64,000 nucleotides of DNA from an uncultured Flavobacteriaceae bacterium (GTDB lineage Bacteria > Bacteroidota > Bacteroidia > Flavobacteriales > Flavobacteriaceae). The stretch is taken from assembly GCA_947487895.1 (NCBI GenBank), contig CANKYF010000005.1:62001-126000 (forward strand), read 5' to 3'. Made by a program: the position numbers and the translations under genes. Positions 55,315 through 64,000 of this stretch are shown here, one piece after another. Position 1 is the stretch's first letter, and the number at the start of each line of letters is the position of its first letter. Under the pieces are notes generated by a model that saw nothing but the letters and a program-made list of their open reading frames with translations, was not told the DNA's origin and made no database searches.

Positions 55315-56436
55315 ATGATGATAGCAAAAAAATCTATCAAAATTTTTACAATACTAGCAGTAGTATTTTCTTCATTTACATCTTACGCCACATCTGATGG
55401 TTCAACAGAAAAAGAAGGACAGGTAAATAGCCCTGAATCTATAAACGCTTACATTAAACATCACTTAGCAGATTCTCACGACTTTGCATTGTATTCTTAT
55501 ACAAATGATGCAGGAGAGCGTAAGCATGTTGGTTTTCCGTTACCAGTAATGGTTTGGACGAGTAAAGGGTTGAAAACTTTCATGTCTTCAGAATTTCATC
55601 ATAATGATGATGGGCATGTAATTGTTGATAAAGGGGATGTTAAACTAACAAAAATTCATAGTAAAATTTATGAATTAAACGAAGGGGAAACGCATGTTGC
55701 TTTTGATGATCAACATCATGCAACAAATGCACATAAAGTATTAGATTTTTCTATTACTAAAAGTGTATTTGGAATGTTGTTAGCTGGTCTACTAATGTTA
55801 TTAGGGTTTAGCTCTTTGGCTAGAGGATATAAAAAAGGAGCTATACCAACAGGTATAGGTCGTGTTTTAGAGCCTTTAGTATTATATGTTAGAGATGAAA
55901 TAGCAAGACCAAACATAGGTGAGAAAAAATATAAAAAATTCATGCCTTATCTATTAACGGTGTTCTTTTTTATCTGGATATTAAACTTATTAGGTTTAAC
56001 ACCTTTAGGATTTAACGTTACAGGGCAAATTGCGGTAACAGCATGTTTAGCAATTTTCACCCTAATAATATATATTACAAATGGAAGTAAAGATTTTTGG
56101 CAACATACTTTATGGATGCCAGGTGTGCCAGTTTTAATAAGACCAGTTTTAGCGATTTTAGAACTTGCCGGCTTTATTTTAATTAAACCTTTTTCGCTTT
56201 TAGTACGTTTGTTTGCAAATATCACTGCAGGACACTCAGTAGTAATGGGGATAGCAGCTTTAATGATTCTATTAAAAGCTAAGTTTGGTACAGTAGGAGC
56301 AACTGGAATCTCTTTTCTATTAACACTATTTTTATCTGTTATAGAGGTTTTAGTAGCGTTTTTACAGGCATTTATTTTTACAATGTTATCGGCACTTTTT
56401 ATAGGAATGGCTGTTGAAGAACATGAACATCATTAA
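55315..56436 (+). CDS. atpB: F0F1 ATP synthase subunit a
   Basis: About 373 aa, longer than most a subunits because of a secreted-looking N-terminus. A signal peptide-like hydrophobic run (FTILAVVFSSFTSYA) is followed by a His-rich ~100-residue extracytoplasmic part containing HHLADSHD and HATNAH. The membrane core then carries the conserved SLLVRLFANITAGH, with the essential Arg near residue 298, and VEVLVAFLQAFIFTMLSALF. The frame is open back to 55282, but ATGs at 55315/55318 are the plausible starts. Confidence 0.93.
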   Translation: MMIAKKSIKIFTILAVVFSSFTSYATSDGSTEKEGQVNSPESINAYIKHHLADSHDFALYSYTNDAGERKHVGFPLPVMVWTSKGLKTFMSSEFHHNDDGHVIVDKGDVKLTKIHSKIYELNEGETHVAFDDQHHATNAHKVLDFSITKSVFGMLLAGLLMLLGFSSLARGYKKGAIPTGIGRVLEPLVLYVRDEIARPNIGEKKYKKFMPYLLTVFFFIWILNLLGLTPLGFNVTGQIAVTACLAIFTLIIYITNGSKDFWQHTLWMPGVPVLIRPVLAILELAGFILIKPFSLLVRLFANITAGHSVVMGIAALMILLKAKFGTVGATGISFLLTLFLSVIEVLVAFLQAFIFTMLSALFIGMAVEEHEHH

Positions 56437-56458
56437 TATTGAATAAGAATTTGTTTAA

Positions 56459-56662
<204 letters not shown>

Positions 56663-56686
56663 AAAAACCTCAAAAAGTAAAACATT

Positions 56687-56717
56687 CTCTACAACGGTTG
56701 GTTGTAGAGGTGTTTTT
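56687..56717 (+). terminator. attenuator-like hairpin between atpE and atpF
   Basis: Perfect 9-bp stem ctctacaac (56687-56695) / gttgtagag (56701-56709) with a ggttg loop, followed after three bases by seven Ts (56711-56717). It lies inside the operon. Partial termination here would favour atpB/atpE transcripts, fitting the high copy number of subunit c. Confidence 0.6.
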
Positions 56718-56746
56718 TTAAAATTAAACAGCAAAAAATATAAATT

Positions 56747-57244
56747 ATGGATATTTTTAATGATTTTTCAGTTGGTTTGTTTGCAATGCAATTAGTGATT
56801 TTATTGCTTTTACTATTCTTGTTAGCAAAATTTGCATGGAAACCTATTTTAAATTCTTTAAGTGAGCGTGAAGAAGGAATTCAAAACGCGTTAGATGAAG
56901 CAGATAATGCTAGAAAAGAAATGCAAAACCTTCAAGCTGATAATCAAAGGTTATTAAACGAAGCTAGAGCAGAAAGAGATGAAATGCTTAAGGAAGCTCG
57001 TGAGATGAAAAATAAAATGATTGAAGATGCTAAAGAAGAAGCTAATGAAGCAGCATCTAAATTAATGGCACAAGCTCAAGCAGCAATTCAAACAGAAAAG
57101 AAAGCAGCTATTTCAGATTTAAAATCTCAGGTTGCTAACTTATCTATAGAGATAGCTGAAAAAGTAGTACGTGATGAATTATCTAATAAAGACAAGCAAG
57201 AGAAGTTAGTAGAGTCTATGTTAGGTGAAGCAACTTTAAACTGA
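56747..57244 (+). CDS. atpF: F0F1 ATP synthase subunit b
   Basis: 165 aa. One N-terminal membrane helix (LVILLLLLFLLAKFAWKPI-type) and a long charged coiled coil forming the peripheral stalk; the family's FAWKPIL and RNEARAERDEMLKEAR-like repeats are visible. Partner of AtpH. Confidence 0.93.
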   Translation: MDIFNDFSVGLFAMQLVILLLLLFLLAKFAWKPILNSLSEREEGIQNALDEADNARKEMQNLQADNQRLLNEARAERDEMLKEAREMKNKMIEDAKEEANEAASKLMAQAQAAIQTEKKAAISDLKSQVANLSIEIAEKVVRDELSNKDKQEKLVESMLGEATLN

Positions 57245-57278
57245 CACATTGTGTCACACTGAGCGGAGTCGAAGTGTC
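57242..57278. repeat. palindromic intergenic repeats in the atpF-atpH gap
   Basis: Two adjacent palindromes: tgacacattgtgtca (57242-57256) and cacactgagcggagtcgaagtg (57255-57276). The first begins at the atpF stop. The second is the CACTGAGCGGAGTCGAAGTG type scattered in flavobacterial genomes. The rest of the 104-bp gap is AT-rich with nothing else seen. Confidence 0.6.
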
Positions 57279-57348
57279 TATTAAGTTGAGTTAAAAAAAG
57301 CTAAAGTTTAACCAATTAAAACTTCCTTTTCAAAAGGATAACTAAAAT

Positions 57349-57879
57349 ATGGCTAGAGCAGCAGTAAGATATGCAAAAGCAGCACTTAGTTTAGCTAGTG
57401 ATCAAAAAGCAGCAGAAGCTGTAAATAAAGATATGCTTGCTATTGCTAAAACTATTTCAGAAAGTGAAGAGTTAGATCAAGTGCTTAAAAGTTCGGTTAT
57501 TAAAACTGAGCTTAAAAAAGGAGCGCTTTCTCAAATTTTTCCAAAGATTAATAAAATTAGTGCTGAGTTATTCAACATATTAATAGCTAATAAGCGCATA
57601 GATATTTTAGGAGATGTAGCTCAAAAATATACTGTGTTATTTGATGAGCTTAATGGTAAAGAAGTAGCAAAAGTTACTACAGCTGTACCAATGACTAAAG
57701 ATCTTGAGATAAAAGTATTGGCTAAAATAAAAGAGCTAACTAATAAAGCTGTTGAAGTAGAAAATATTGTAGACGAAAGTATTATTGGAGGCTTTATATT
57801 ACGTATTGGAGACAAGCAATTTAATGCGAGTGTTCAAAACAAATTAAATAAATTAAAAAGAGAATTTTCATTAAACTAA
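57349..57879 (+). CDS. atpH: F0F1 ATP synthase subunit delta
   Basis: 176 aa. The N-terminal helical domain has RAAVRYAKAALSLA; the C-terminal domain has the conserved VVDESIIGGFILRIGDKQFNASVQNKL-type segment (VDESIIGGFILRIGD seen here). Connects F1 to the b-subunit stalk. Confidence 0.93.
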   Translation: MARAAVRYAKAALSLASDQKAAEAVNKDMLAIAKTISESEELDQVLKSSVIKTELKKGALSQIFPKINKISAELFNILIANKRIDILGDVAQKYTVLFDELNGKEVAKVTTAVPMTKDLEIKVLAKIKELTNKAVEVENIVDESIIGGFILRIGDKQFNASVQNKLNKLKREFSLN

Positions 57880-57905
57880 GATAGTTTACCAAAACAAATA
57901 AAAAG

Positions 57906-59486
57906 ATGGCAGAAGTAAAACCAGCTGAAGTATCAGCGATCTTAAAACAACAACTGGCAGGATTTGAAGCATCTGCTTCATTAGAAGAAGTAGGAAGTGT
58001 GTTAACTGTTGGTGATGGTATTGCACGTGTTTATGGATTATCTAACGCACAATATGGTGAGTTAGTTGAGTTTGATAACGGTCTTGAAGGTATTGTATTA
58101 AACCTTGAAGAAGATAACGTTGGTGTAGTATTATTAGGGCCTTCAACAGAAATTAAAGAAGGTACAACAGTTAAACGTACAGAAAGAATTGCTTCTATTA
58201 AGGTAGGAGAAGAAATGGTTGGACGTGTTGTTGATACACTTGGTAACCCAATTGATGGTAAAGGACCTATTGGTGGTGATTTATATGAAATGCCATTAGA
58301 GCGTAAAGCACCTGGTGTTATTTACCGTCAGCCAGTTGATGAGCCAATGCAAACAGGAATTAAGTCTATTGACGCTATGATTCCAGTTGGTAGAGGACAA
58401 CGTGAGTTGGTAATTGGTGACAGACAAACTGGTAAAACTACAGTTTGTATTGATACTATCTTAAATCAAAAAGAATTTTATGATGCAGGTGAACCTGTAT
58501 TCTGTGTATATGTAGCGGTTGGTCAAAAAGCTTCTACAGTTGCAGGAATTGCTAAAACTTTAGAAGAAAAAGGAGCTTTAGCTTACACTGTAATTGTTGC
58601 TGCAAATGCATCAGACCCTGCGCCAATGCAAGTATATGCACCATTTGCAGGAGCTGCAATAGGTGAGTATTTTAGAGATACTGGTAGACCAGCTTTAATT
58701 GTTTATGATGATTTATCTAAGCAAGCAGTAGCTTATCGTGAGGTATCTTTATTATTGCGTCGTCCACCAGGACGTGAAGCGTATCCTGGAGACGTTTTCT
58801 ACTTACACTCTCGTTTATTAGAGCGTGCTGCTAAAGTAATTGCAGATGATGAAATTGCTAAGAACATGAACGATTTACCAGATTCTTTAAAACCAATAGT
58901 AAAAGGTGGTGGATCTTTAACTGCTTTACCTATTATTGAAACACAAGCTGGTGACGTTTCTGCATATATTCCAACAAACGTAATTTCTATTACAGATGGA
59001 CAGATATTCTTAGATGGTGATTTATTTAACTCTGGTGTACGTCCAGCAATTAACGTAGGTATTTCTGTATCTCGTGTTGGTGGTTCTGCTCAGATAAAAT
59101 CAATGAAGAAAGTATCAGGTACATTAAAATTAGACCAAGCTCAGTTTCGTGAATTAGAAGCATTCGCAAAATTTGGTTCAGATTTAGATGCAGTTACATT
59201 AAATGTAATTAATAAAGGTAAGCGTAATGTTGAGATTTTAAAACAAGCGCAAAATGATCCTTATACAGTTGAAGATCAAGTAGCAATTATTTATGCTGGA
59301 TCTAAAAACTTATTAAAAGATGTTCCTGTAAATAAAGTAAAAGAATTTGAAAGAGATTTTATAGAATTCTTAAATGCGAAACATAGAGGTGTTCTAGATA
59401 CTTTAAAAGCAGGTAAGTTAACGGATGAGGTAATTGATACCTTAACAGCAGTTGCTAAAGATTTATCAGGAAAATATAGTGCGTAA
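57906..59486 (+). CDS. atpA: F0F1 ATP synthase subunit alpha
   Basis: 526 aa, full length. P-loop GDRQTGKT (171-178), VGQKASTVA, the alpha-signature [34 protein letters not shown] and [25 protein letters not shown]. Forms the catalytic hexamer with beta, whose gene is not in the window. Confidence 0.98.
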   Translation: MAEVKPAEVSAILKQQLAGFEASASLEEVGSVLTVGDGIARVYGLSNAQYGELVEFDNGLEGIVLNLEEDNVGVVLLGPSTEIKEGTTVKRTERIASIKVGEEMVGRVVDTLGNPIDGKGPIGGDLYEMPLERKAPGVIYRQPVDEPMQTGIKSIDAMIPVGRGQRELVIGDRQTGKTTVCIDTILNQKEFYDAGEPVFCVYVAVGQKASTVAGIAKTLEEKGALAYTVIVAANASDPAPMQVYAPFAGAAIGEYFRDTGRPALIVYDDLSKQAVAYREVSLLLRRPPGREAYPGDVFYLHSRLLERAAKVIADDEIAKNMNDLPDSLKPIVKGGGSLTALPIIETQAGDVSAYIPTNVISITDGQIFLDGDLFNSGVRPAINVGISVSRVGGSAQIKSMKKVSGTLKLDQAQFRELEAFAKFGSDLDAVTLNVINKGKRNVEILKQAQNDPYTVEDQVAIIYAGSKNLLKDVPVNKVKEFERDFIEFLNAKHRGVLDTLKAGKLTDEVIDTLTAVAKDLSGKYSA

Positions 59487-59553
59487 TTAGATTTTAGTAG
59501 CTAGTCATTAGAACTTTTCTAACAGCTAATTACTAATAACTAAAAACTAAAAT

Positions 59554-60420
59554 ATGGCGAATCTTAAAGAAATACGTAACAGAATATCATCGGTATCTTC
59601 TACCATGCAGATTACCAGTGCCATGAAAATGGTATCTGCTGCTAAATTAAAGAAGGCACAAGATGCTATTACAGCAATGCGTCCTTATTCAGATAAGTTA
59701 ACAGAGCTTTTACAAAGCTTAAGTGCAACTTTAGAAGGAGATTCTGGAAGCAAGTTTGCAACACAACGTGATGTTAATAAAGTATTAATTGTAGCCATTA
59801 CTTCTAATAGAGGTTTATGTGGTGCTTTTAACTCGAACATAGTAAAAGAAGTTACCAGGTTAACTAATGATGTATATGCCAACAAAGAGGTGTCTTATAT
59901 TGCCATTGGTAAAAAAGCGAATGATGCTTTTAAAAGATCAGAAAAAATTATAGCTAACAATAGTGATGTTTTTGATGATTTAACCTTTGATAACGTTGCC
60001 GAAATTGCTCAAGATTTAATGGATAAGTTTGTGAGTGGTGAGTATGATAAAATTGAATTAGTTTACAACAGATTCAAAAATGCTGCTACACAAATAGTAA
60101 TGACCGAACAATTTTTGCCAATAGTACCTGTTGAGGCAGAAGCTGAAGCCAGTGCAAATTTAGATTATGTTTTTGAGCCTTCTAAATTAGAGATTGTTGA
60201 ACAGTTAATACCTAAGTCTTTAAAAACACAGCTTTATAAAGCTATTAGAGACTCTTTTGCGAGTGAACATGGTGCACGTATGACTGCAATGCACAAGGCA
60301 ACAGATAATGCAACAGAATTAAGAGATCAGTTAAAATTAACATACAACAAAGCAAGACAAGCTGCTATTACCAATGAGATTTTAGAAATTGTTGGTGGAG
60401 CGGAAGCGTTGAACAACTAA
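59554..60420 (+). CDS. atpG: F0F1 ATP synthase subunit gamma
   Basis: 288 aa rotor shaft. N-terminus LKEIRNRISSVSSTMQITSAMKMVSAAKL and C-terminus ARMTAMHKATDNATEL and NKARQAAITNEILEIVGGAEAL are diagnostic. The last gene of this part of the operon; no beta or epsilon gene follows, and a terminator is at 60510. Confidence 0.97.
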   Translation: MANLKEIRNRISSVSSTMQITSAMKMVSAAKLKKAQDAITAMRPYSDKLTELLQSLSATLEGDSGSKFATQRDVNKVLIVAITSNRGLCGAFNSNIVKEVTRLTNDVYANKEVSYIAIGKKANDAFKRSEKIIANNSDVFDDLTFDNVAEIAQDLMDKFVSGEYDKIELVYNRFKNAATQIVMTEQFLPIVPVEAEAEASANLDYVFEPSKLEIVEQLIPKSLKTQLYKAIRDSFASEHGARMTAMHKATDNATELRDQLKLTYNKARQAAITNEILEIVGGAEALNN

Positions 60421-60469
60421 TTGGACGTAGTCAAATTAGAGAAAAGCAAAAAACGTTAAAACAACTAAT

Positions 60470-60499
60470 TGTCATGCTGAACTTGTTTCAGCATCTCAA
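60470..60499. repeat. palindromic repeat gtcatgctgaac..ttcagcatctca
   Basis: Seven-base arms tgctgaa (60475-60481) and ttcagca (60487-60493) around a cttgt core, flanked by gtca and tctca. A form commonly scattered between flavobacterial genes. Confidence 0.5.
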
Positions 60500-60509
60500 A
60501 ATATATGAG

Positions 60510-60534
60510 CCTTACCATTTTTGGTAAGGTTTTT
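60510..60534 (+). terminator. intrinsic terminator after atpG
   Basis: Seven-base stem ccttacc (60510-60516) / ggtaagg (60523-60529) directly followed by five Ts. It ends the ATPase transcript. Confidence 0.75.
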
Positions 60535-60762
60535 GCATTTTTAAAACTTAAATTCTTCATAAAAAAGCAATAATTATACATTGTTCATGTTAATTTTTCA
60601 TAAAACTTAAACTTACATAACAATAAGGTCTATAGGGGTCTCGTTCTTACAATAAACAGAAGAAAATTCTTTTAAAAACATATAATTTAAAGTGTTTACT
60701 TTCAATTATTAGATAGAAAAGACTCTTTTATGTTAAATCATTAATCCTTAAAAACGTAAGAA

Positions 60763-61638
60763 ATGAATCAAAAAGACCTCAGTGGTTACACTGACCTAGT
60801 AACAGAATTAGATGATAGAACAAAATCTAATCAAGTAGGTTATAACTCAATAGATGAGTTAGCTACCAAAGTAAAAACAATTGAAAGTGAATCTTCATAT
60901 TCACCTTTAGCATGGTTAGAAATTACCGCAGATTATACCCTTACTATTGATGATATAGGTAAAATATTATTCAATACATCTGGAAATGATTATGTAATAA
61001 CTATACCTGATAATGCAAGTGTAGATTTTGGTGAAGATGTTGCCTTCACTTTTATGCAAGAAAATACAGGAAAATTACAGGTAAAAGGTGCTAATGGTGT
61101 TACTTTGGTTACTAATGAGACAAAAACACCTTTTAAACCCATGACGTATGCCAGAAGAGGTGTTGATAACTGGGTCTGTATGGGGGAGTTTAATTCTTAT
61201 ACCGTTTCTGTTAATATTTATAATGAATCAAATGCTTTAAGTGCAACTAATGATTCTAACAGTGTAAATAATATTGGGGATGGTGGTTCACCGGTAAATA
61301 TAACATCCGTGTCTAACGGGAACGGTACGTATAGTGTAAGAGCCACAGCTAATGCTTCTGGAATTATAAGAATGTCGTTTAATTTTCCAGTTATAAATGG
61401 GGAGACTTATAATCTAACATTTAAAGGTTTTGGAAGTTTATCTAATGAAATGTTTCTTAATGTAGGAGTAACTAACGTGAATATAGATTCTGATATATCT
61501 TTTACAACAACTGAAACAGAATATACAAGAAGTCTAACTGCAACTGCTAGCGGTGTAGCTACTTTAAGAGTAGACATGTATAATGCTTCAGTAGGAGACT
61601 ATATTCAGTTAGATGATGTATTAATAACTTTAAACTAA
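60763..61638 (+). CDS. phage-tail-like protein with C-terminal carbohydrate-binding-like domain, no signal peptide
   Basis: 291 aa, no signal peptide or membrane helix. Residues ~50-140 resemble the beta-rich structural domain of phage tail or baseplate proteins (ITADYTLTIDDIGKILFN, then VTIPDN/FTFMQENTGKLQVKGANG-type repeats). Residues ~155-291 look like a jelly-roll carbohydrate-binding module (ITSVSNGNGTYSVRATANASG, YIQLDDVLITLN). The gene is 6 bp before the pectate-lyase-like gene. Phage origin or a carbohydrate-binding adhesin are both possible; I cannot choose. No other phage genes are within the window. Confidence 0.55.
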   Translation: MNQKDLSGYTDLVTELDDRTKSNQVGYNSIDELATKVKTIESESSYSPLAWLEITADYTLTIDDIGKILFNTSGNDYVITIPDNASVDFGEDVAFTFMQENTGKLQVKGANGVTLVTNETKTPFKPMTYARRGVDNWVCMGEFNSYTVSVNIYNESNALSATNDSNSVNNIGDGGSPVNITSVSNGNGTYSVRATANASGIIRMSFNFPVINGETYNLTFKGFGSLSNEMFLNVGVTNVNIDSDISFTTTETEYTRSLTATASGVATLRVDMYNASVGDYIQLDDVLITLN

Positions 61639-61644
61639 GTTTTT

Positions 61645-63615
61645 ATGACAGAAATAAATATAAAAACAATATTGCCTTATGCTAACAATAATAAAGCAAA
61701 AGTTAGATTTTTTTTAGATGATTTTCCTACAAGTAATTTAACTGTAAATTATTCTGTATCGGGATCTACTTCAAAAGTTAATATTTCAAATAATAGTATT
61801 GTTTTTACTCCACAAGATCTAAGTAAAGAGTTGGAAATAACTAAAATAGATACGGTGGCAGGCGTAGAAAATGTAACTATTAATATAGAACCTTCAGTAG
61901 GCTATACTATAAATAGTTTTAATAGTTCTGCAATAATTCAATTAAGAGAGGACAGACCTTTATTAGCATTTCCAACAGCAAAAGGCGCAGGCGCTTACAC
62001 TTCTGGTGGACGGGGCGGAACAGTGATACATGTAACAAACCTTAATGATAGTGGCGTAGGTAGTTTTAGAGAAGCTTTAACAAGTACAGGAGTAAGAACT
62101 ATTGTTTTTGATGTATCTGGAACTATACAACTAAATAGTCCTATTTTTTTAAATAATACTCATAGTAACGTTACAATAGCCGGTCAAACTGCGCCAAATG
62201 GAGGGATTACCATAGAGGGGCAAACAATAGGTTTTTTCAAGACTAATGATGTAATAGTTAGACATATAAGAGTAGTATCTACTCATTGGCTGCAAACAGC
62301 AGGTAATGCAGCTGCTCTCACTTTTTCAGGCGGTAACAATGTAATAGTAGATCATATTTCTGGGCGTTATGTGGTTGGTACGTCTTGTATTTCTTTTCAA
62401 GATGACAATGATACAACAGACGGCCAAGGAAATGTTACCGTACAGCATTCCATTTTTGGAGATAGCACCACTGGCATGTTGATGGGTGCTGTAGTGCAAG
62501 ATGGTCGAAGCTCTTTAGCAGGCACAAATAGCTGCTTAAATAATCTATTTATAAATATTTCTCACAGGTTCCCTAATGTTTCTGGCAATGCAGATGCAGA
62601 AGTCATCAATAACGTGGTATATAACTATTTGAATCGGCTAACAAATATGTTTAACAACAGTAGAACAAATATTATTGGTAATTACTATAAAGGAGGACAG
62701 CAATCTGTTGCATTATATGGTGATGGTAACAGAATAGCTACGTATTTAACTACTAACTATAATAACCCGCAAGCTTTTGTAAGTGAAAATAGAATAGAAA
62801 GTGTAAATACTAATCTAGTGAGTGGTCAAGATAATTGGTCTAATGTGTTTGAATGGTACACATCTACTGAAATTAATTACACATACTACCAAACGCCATT
62901 TAAATTAAATAATCAATTGTCACTCTTTGGGGAGGCGGTTACTATTCAATCGGCTAATGATGCTTACACATCTGTTTTAAATGACGTAGGCGCTAACAAA
63001 ACGCTTAATGCTGATGGATCAATAAATATCTTTTTAGATTCTGTAGATACAGCTTATATAGAAGATGTTTTAAACGGAACAAGTAACACAACTACGCCTG
63101 GCAGTTATTTAGATAACAGAAATGCAAGTGTTTTGACATATCCAATATTGCCTACAAATACTAGAGATGCTAATTATTATGACTCTAATCCTCATATACC
63201 AGAGGTATGGTTTCAAGCCAATGTTCCAAATGGTGAAGATCATAATGATTTAGCTCCAAGTGGTTATACATGGATAGAAGAATTTTTAAATCAAGTGGAC
63301 AATATAGCAAATGGAACGGTACCAGTGATAACTTTAATAGGAAACGCTATTGTTAATTTAAATGTAGGAGATACTTATTTAGAACTGGGAGCAACTGCTA
63401 CGGATGCTGAAGACGGAGATTTAACAGGAAGTATAATTATTGGCGGTGATACTATTGATAGTAATACTATAGGCACCTATGTTATAACTTATAATGTTCA
63501 GGATTTAGATAGTAATAATGCTGTTCAAAAAACAAGAACAGTAGTAATTAATTCAATTCAAGAAGTAGAATTATCAGGGAAAGGAATTCATGAAAATATT
63601 TTATATGTACTGTAA
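61645..63615 (+). CDS. pectate lyase-like beta-helix protein (PL1-like), no signal peptide
   Basis: 656 aa. The N-terminal ~100 residues are a Calx-beta-like sandwich. Residues ~110-500 are a right-handed beta-helix opening with GAGAYTSGGRGGTVIHVTNL. PL1-type marks are VIVDHIS (His237) and HRFPNVSG, with the catalytic Arg near residue 308, followed by INNVVYNY. The C-terminal ~80 residues are an Ig-like DUF5011-type domain (LIGNAIVNLNVGDTYLELGA). Unlike most secreted lyases it has no signal peptide and no obvious type IX C-terminal sorting domain. Likely co-transcribed with the preceding gene and ended by a terminator. Substrate is unproven. Confidence 0.7.
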   Translation: MTEINIKTILPYANNNKAKVRFFLDDFPTSNLTVNYSVSGSTSKVNISNNSIVFTPQDLSKELEITKIDTVAGVENVTINIEPSVGYTINSFNSSAIIQLREDRPLLAFPTAKGAGAYTSGGRGGTVIHVTNLNDSGVGSFREALTSTGVRTIVFDVSGTIQLNSPIFLNNTHSNVTIAGQTAPNGGITIEGQTIGFFKTNDVIVRHIRVVSTHWLQTAGNAAALTFSGGNNVIVDHISGRYVVGTSCISFQDDNDTTDGQGNVTVQHSIFGDSTTGMLMGAVVQDGRSSLAGTNSCLNNLFINISHRFPNVSGNADAEVINNVVYNYLNRLTNMFNNSRTNIIGNYYKGGQQSVALYGDGNRIATYLTTNYNNPQAFVSENRIESVNTNLVSGQDNWSNVFEWYTSTEINYTYYQTPFKLNNQLSLFGEAVTIQSANDAYTSVLNDVGANKTLNADGSINIFLDSVDTAYIEDVLNGTSNTTTPGSYLDNRNASVLTYPILPTNTRDANYYDSNPHIPEVWFQANVPNGEDHNDLAPSGYTWIEEFLNQVDNIANGTVPVITLIGNAIVNLNVGDTYLELGATATDAEDGDLTGSIIIGGDTIDSNTIGTYVITYNVQDLDSNNAVQKTRTVVINSIQEVELSGKGIHENILYVL

Positions 63616-63640
63616 AATAAAATTGGAATTTCTTACTTTT

Positions 63641-63681
63641 AGAGGTCGTCTAAAAAGTAATTTTTAGACGACCTCTTTTTA
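63641..63681 (+). terminator. strong terminator after the lyase-like gene
   Basis: Perfect 16-bp inverted repeat (63641-63656 and 63661-63676) with a gtaa loop, followed by Ts. It lies between the lyase-like gene and the converging regulator gene. Confidence 0.85.
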
Positions 63682-63701
63682 ATTATAAAACAAGTCTATT
63701 T

Positions 63702-64000
63702 TTACTTTTCAATAGGCTTATTACCAAAACGTGTTTGATATATTTTTGAAAAATAAGATGTATGCTGAAAACCAACTTCTAATGCCAATTGTTTTAAAGA
63801 AACATCTGTAGTGTGCTCAATTATTTTACGAGCCTTTTGTAATTTTATCTCAGTTATTAGTTTATTAGGTGTCATTCCTCTAACAGCTTTAATTTTTCGG
63901 TATAATGTACTTTCAGACATGTTGAAGTTTTCTGCAATATCATTTTGTTTGAATTCAAAAGAGGAGCAGTTTTCTGAAATAAAATTCTCAACTAAATCTA
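63702..64000 (-). CDS. AraC-type DNA-binding domain of a transcriptional regulator (N-terminal part outside window)
   Basis: C-terminal ~100 residues of a helix-turn-helix regulator, with the frame open through the window edge. It has both HTH halves of the AraC type: NMSESTLYRKIKAVRGMTPNKLI and SLKQLALEVGFQHTSYFSKIYQTRFG. The ATG at 63920 is internal. In Bacteroidota this domain ends hybrid two-component regulators of polysaccharide utilisation loci, so it may control the lyase-like gene. The upstream portion must be seen to decide. Confidence 0.85.
   Translation of the reverse strand, partial: DLVENFISENCSSFEFKQNDIAENFNMSESTLYRKIKAVRGMTPNKLITEIKLQKARKIIEHTTDVSLKQLALEVGFQHTSYFSKIYQTRFGNKPIEK

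Larger units (their letters stand above)
60421..60762. other. 342-bp intergenic region after atpG
   Basis: Holds an atpG-side palindromic repeat (60470-60499) and a terminator (60510-60534). After these is an AT-rich stretch (60541-60762) with no ORF or RNA that I can recognise. It leads to the start of the phage-tail-like gene at 60763. Confidence 0.6.

Noticed and set aside
60763-63615. Complete prophage at the right end
   Set aside because: Only one phage-like protein is visible; no integrase, capsid, portal, terminase or attachment sites, so a prophage call is not supported.

Overview
The window looks like chromosome from a marine-type member of the Flavobacteriaceae (Bacteroidota). The DNA is AT-rich, promoters resemble the Bacteroidota TAnnTTTG type, and several families are flavobacterial hallmarks: a SusC/SusD pair with a FecR/ECF switch, the type IX secretion/gliding lipoprotein SprE, and DUF4837, DUF5687, DUF6427 and DUF4254 proteins. 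The F-ATPase operon also lacks the beta and epsilon genes. No insertion sequence, CRISPR array, tRNA or rRNA was seen.

Layout. 1-3.4 kb: the end of pgk, a LysM lytic transglycosylase, a DUF4837 lipoprotein and tatA. 3.5-30.6 kb: one long, almost unbroken plus-strand run. It begins with an M23 endopeptidase-like protein, a GH3-type enzyme and a DUF6909-like protein, then becomes a surface-polysaccharide cluster. The cluster holds a Wzz-like protein, the dTDP-rhamnose genes rfbBACD, UDP-ManNAcA genes (wecB, wecC), a flippase, two polymerase/ligase-like membrane proteins, a CDP-6-deoxyhexose route (rfbF, rfbG and a reductase/epimerase), GT4, GT26 and GT2 glycosyltransferases, an acetyltransferase plus SGNH protein, a polyprenyl-phosphate sugar transferase, and two CapK/phenylacetate-CoA-ligase-like proteins. 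30.6-37 kb: housekeeping genes (purD, upp, DUF families, a GT9 transferase) in mixed orientation. 37-47.5 kb: a minus-strand ECF sigma - FecR - SusC - SusD - CRTAC1-like lipoprotein locus. 47.6-51.4 kb: a flavin/2Fe-2S reductase, a DUF2059 protein and a DUF5687/ABC exporter pair. 51.4-60.4 kb: a long RNA hairpin candidate, sprE, a bactofilin and the ATP synthase genes atpZ-like to atpG. 60.7-64 kb: a signal-peptide-less pair (phage-tail-like protein and pectate-lyase-like protein) and the end of an AraC-type regulator.

How the genes work together. The cluster encodes precursor synthesis for at least three nucleotide sugars (dTDP-L-rhamnose, UDP-ManNAcA and a CDP-6-deoxyhexose), lipid-linked initiation, assembly, flipping, polymerisation and decoration of a surface glycan. 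The ECF/FecR/SusC set is a classical trans-envelope signalling and nutrient-uptake unit. SprE and the bactofilin link gliding/secretion and cell-envelope architecture to the energy-producing ATPase operon.

Most worth a second look: (1) the long inverted repeat at 51406-51567. Its G-U pairs are compatible with a plus-strand RNA only, so it could be a 6S-like RNA or a structured sprE leader. (2) The signal-less phage-tail-like/pectate-lyase-like pair at 60763-63615. (3) The DUF6909-like protein with nucleoside-phosphorylase-like motifs. (4) An ATPase-operon small gene missed by simple ORF calling. (5) The CDP-sugar route lacking RfbH. All functional statements are read from sequence motifs without database searches.
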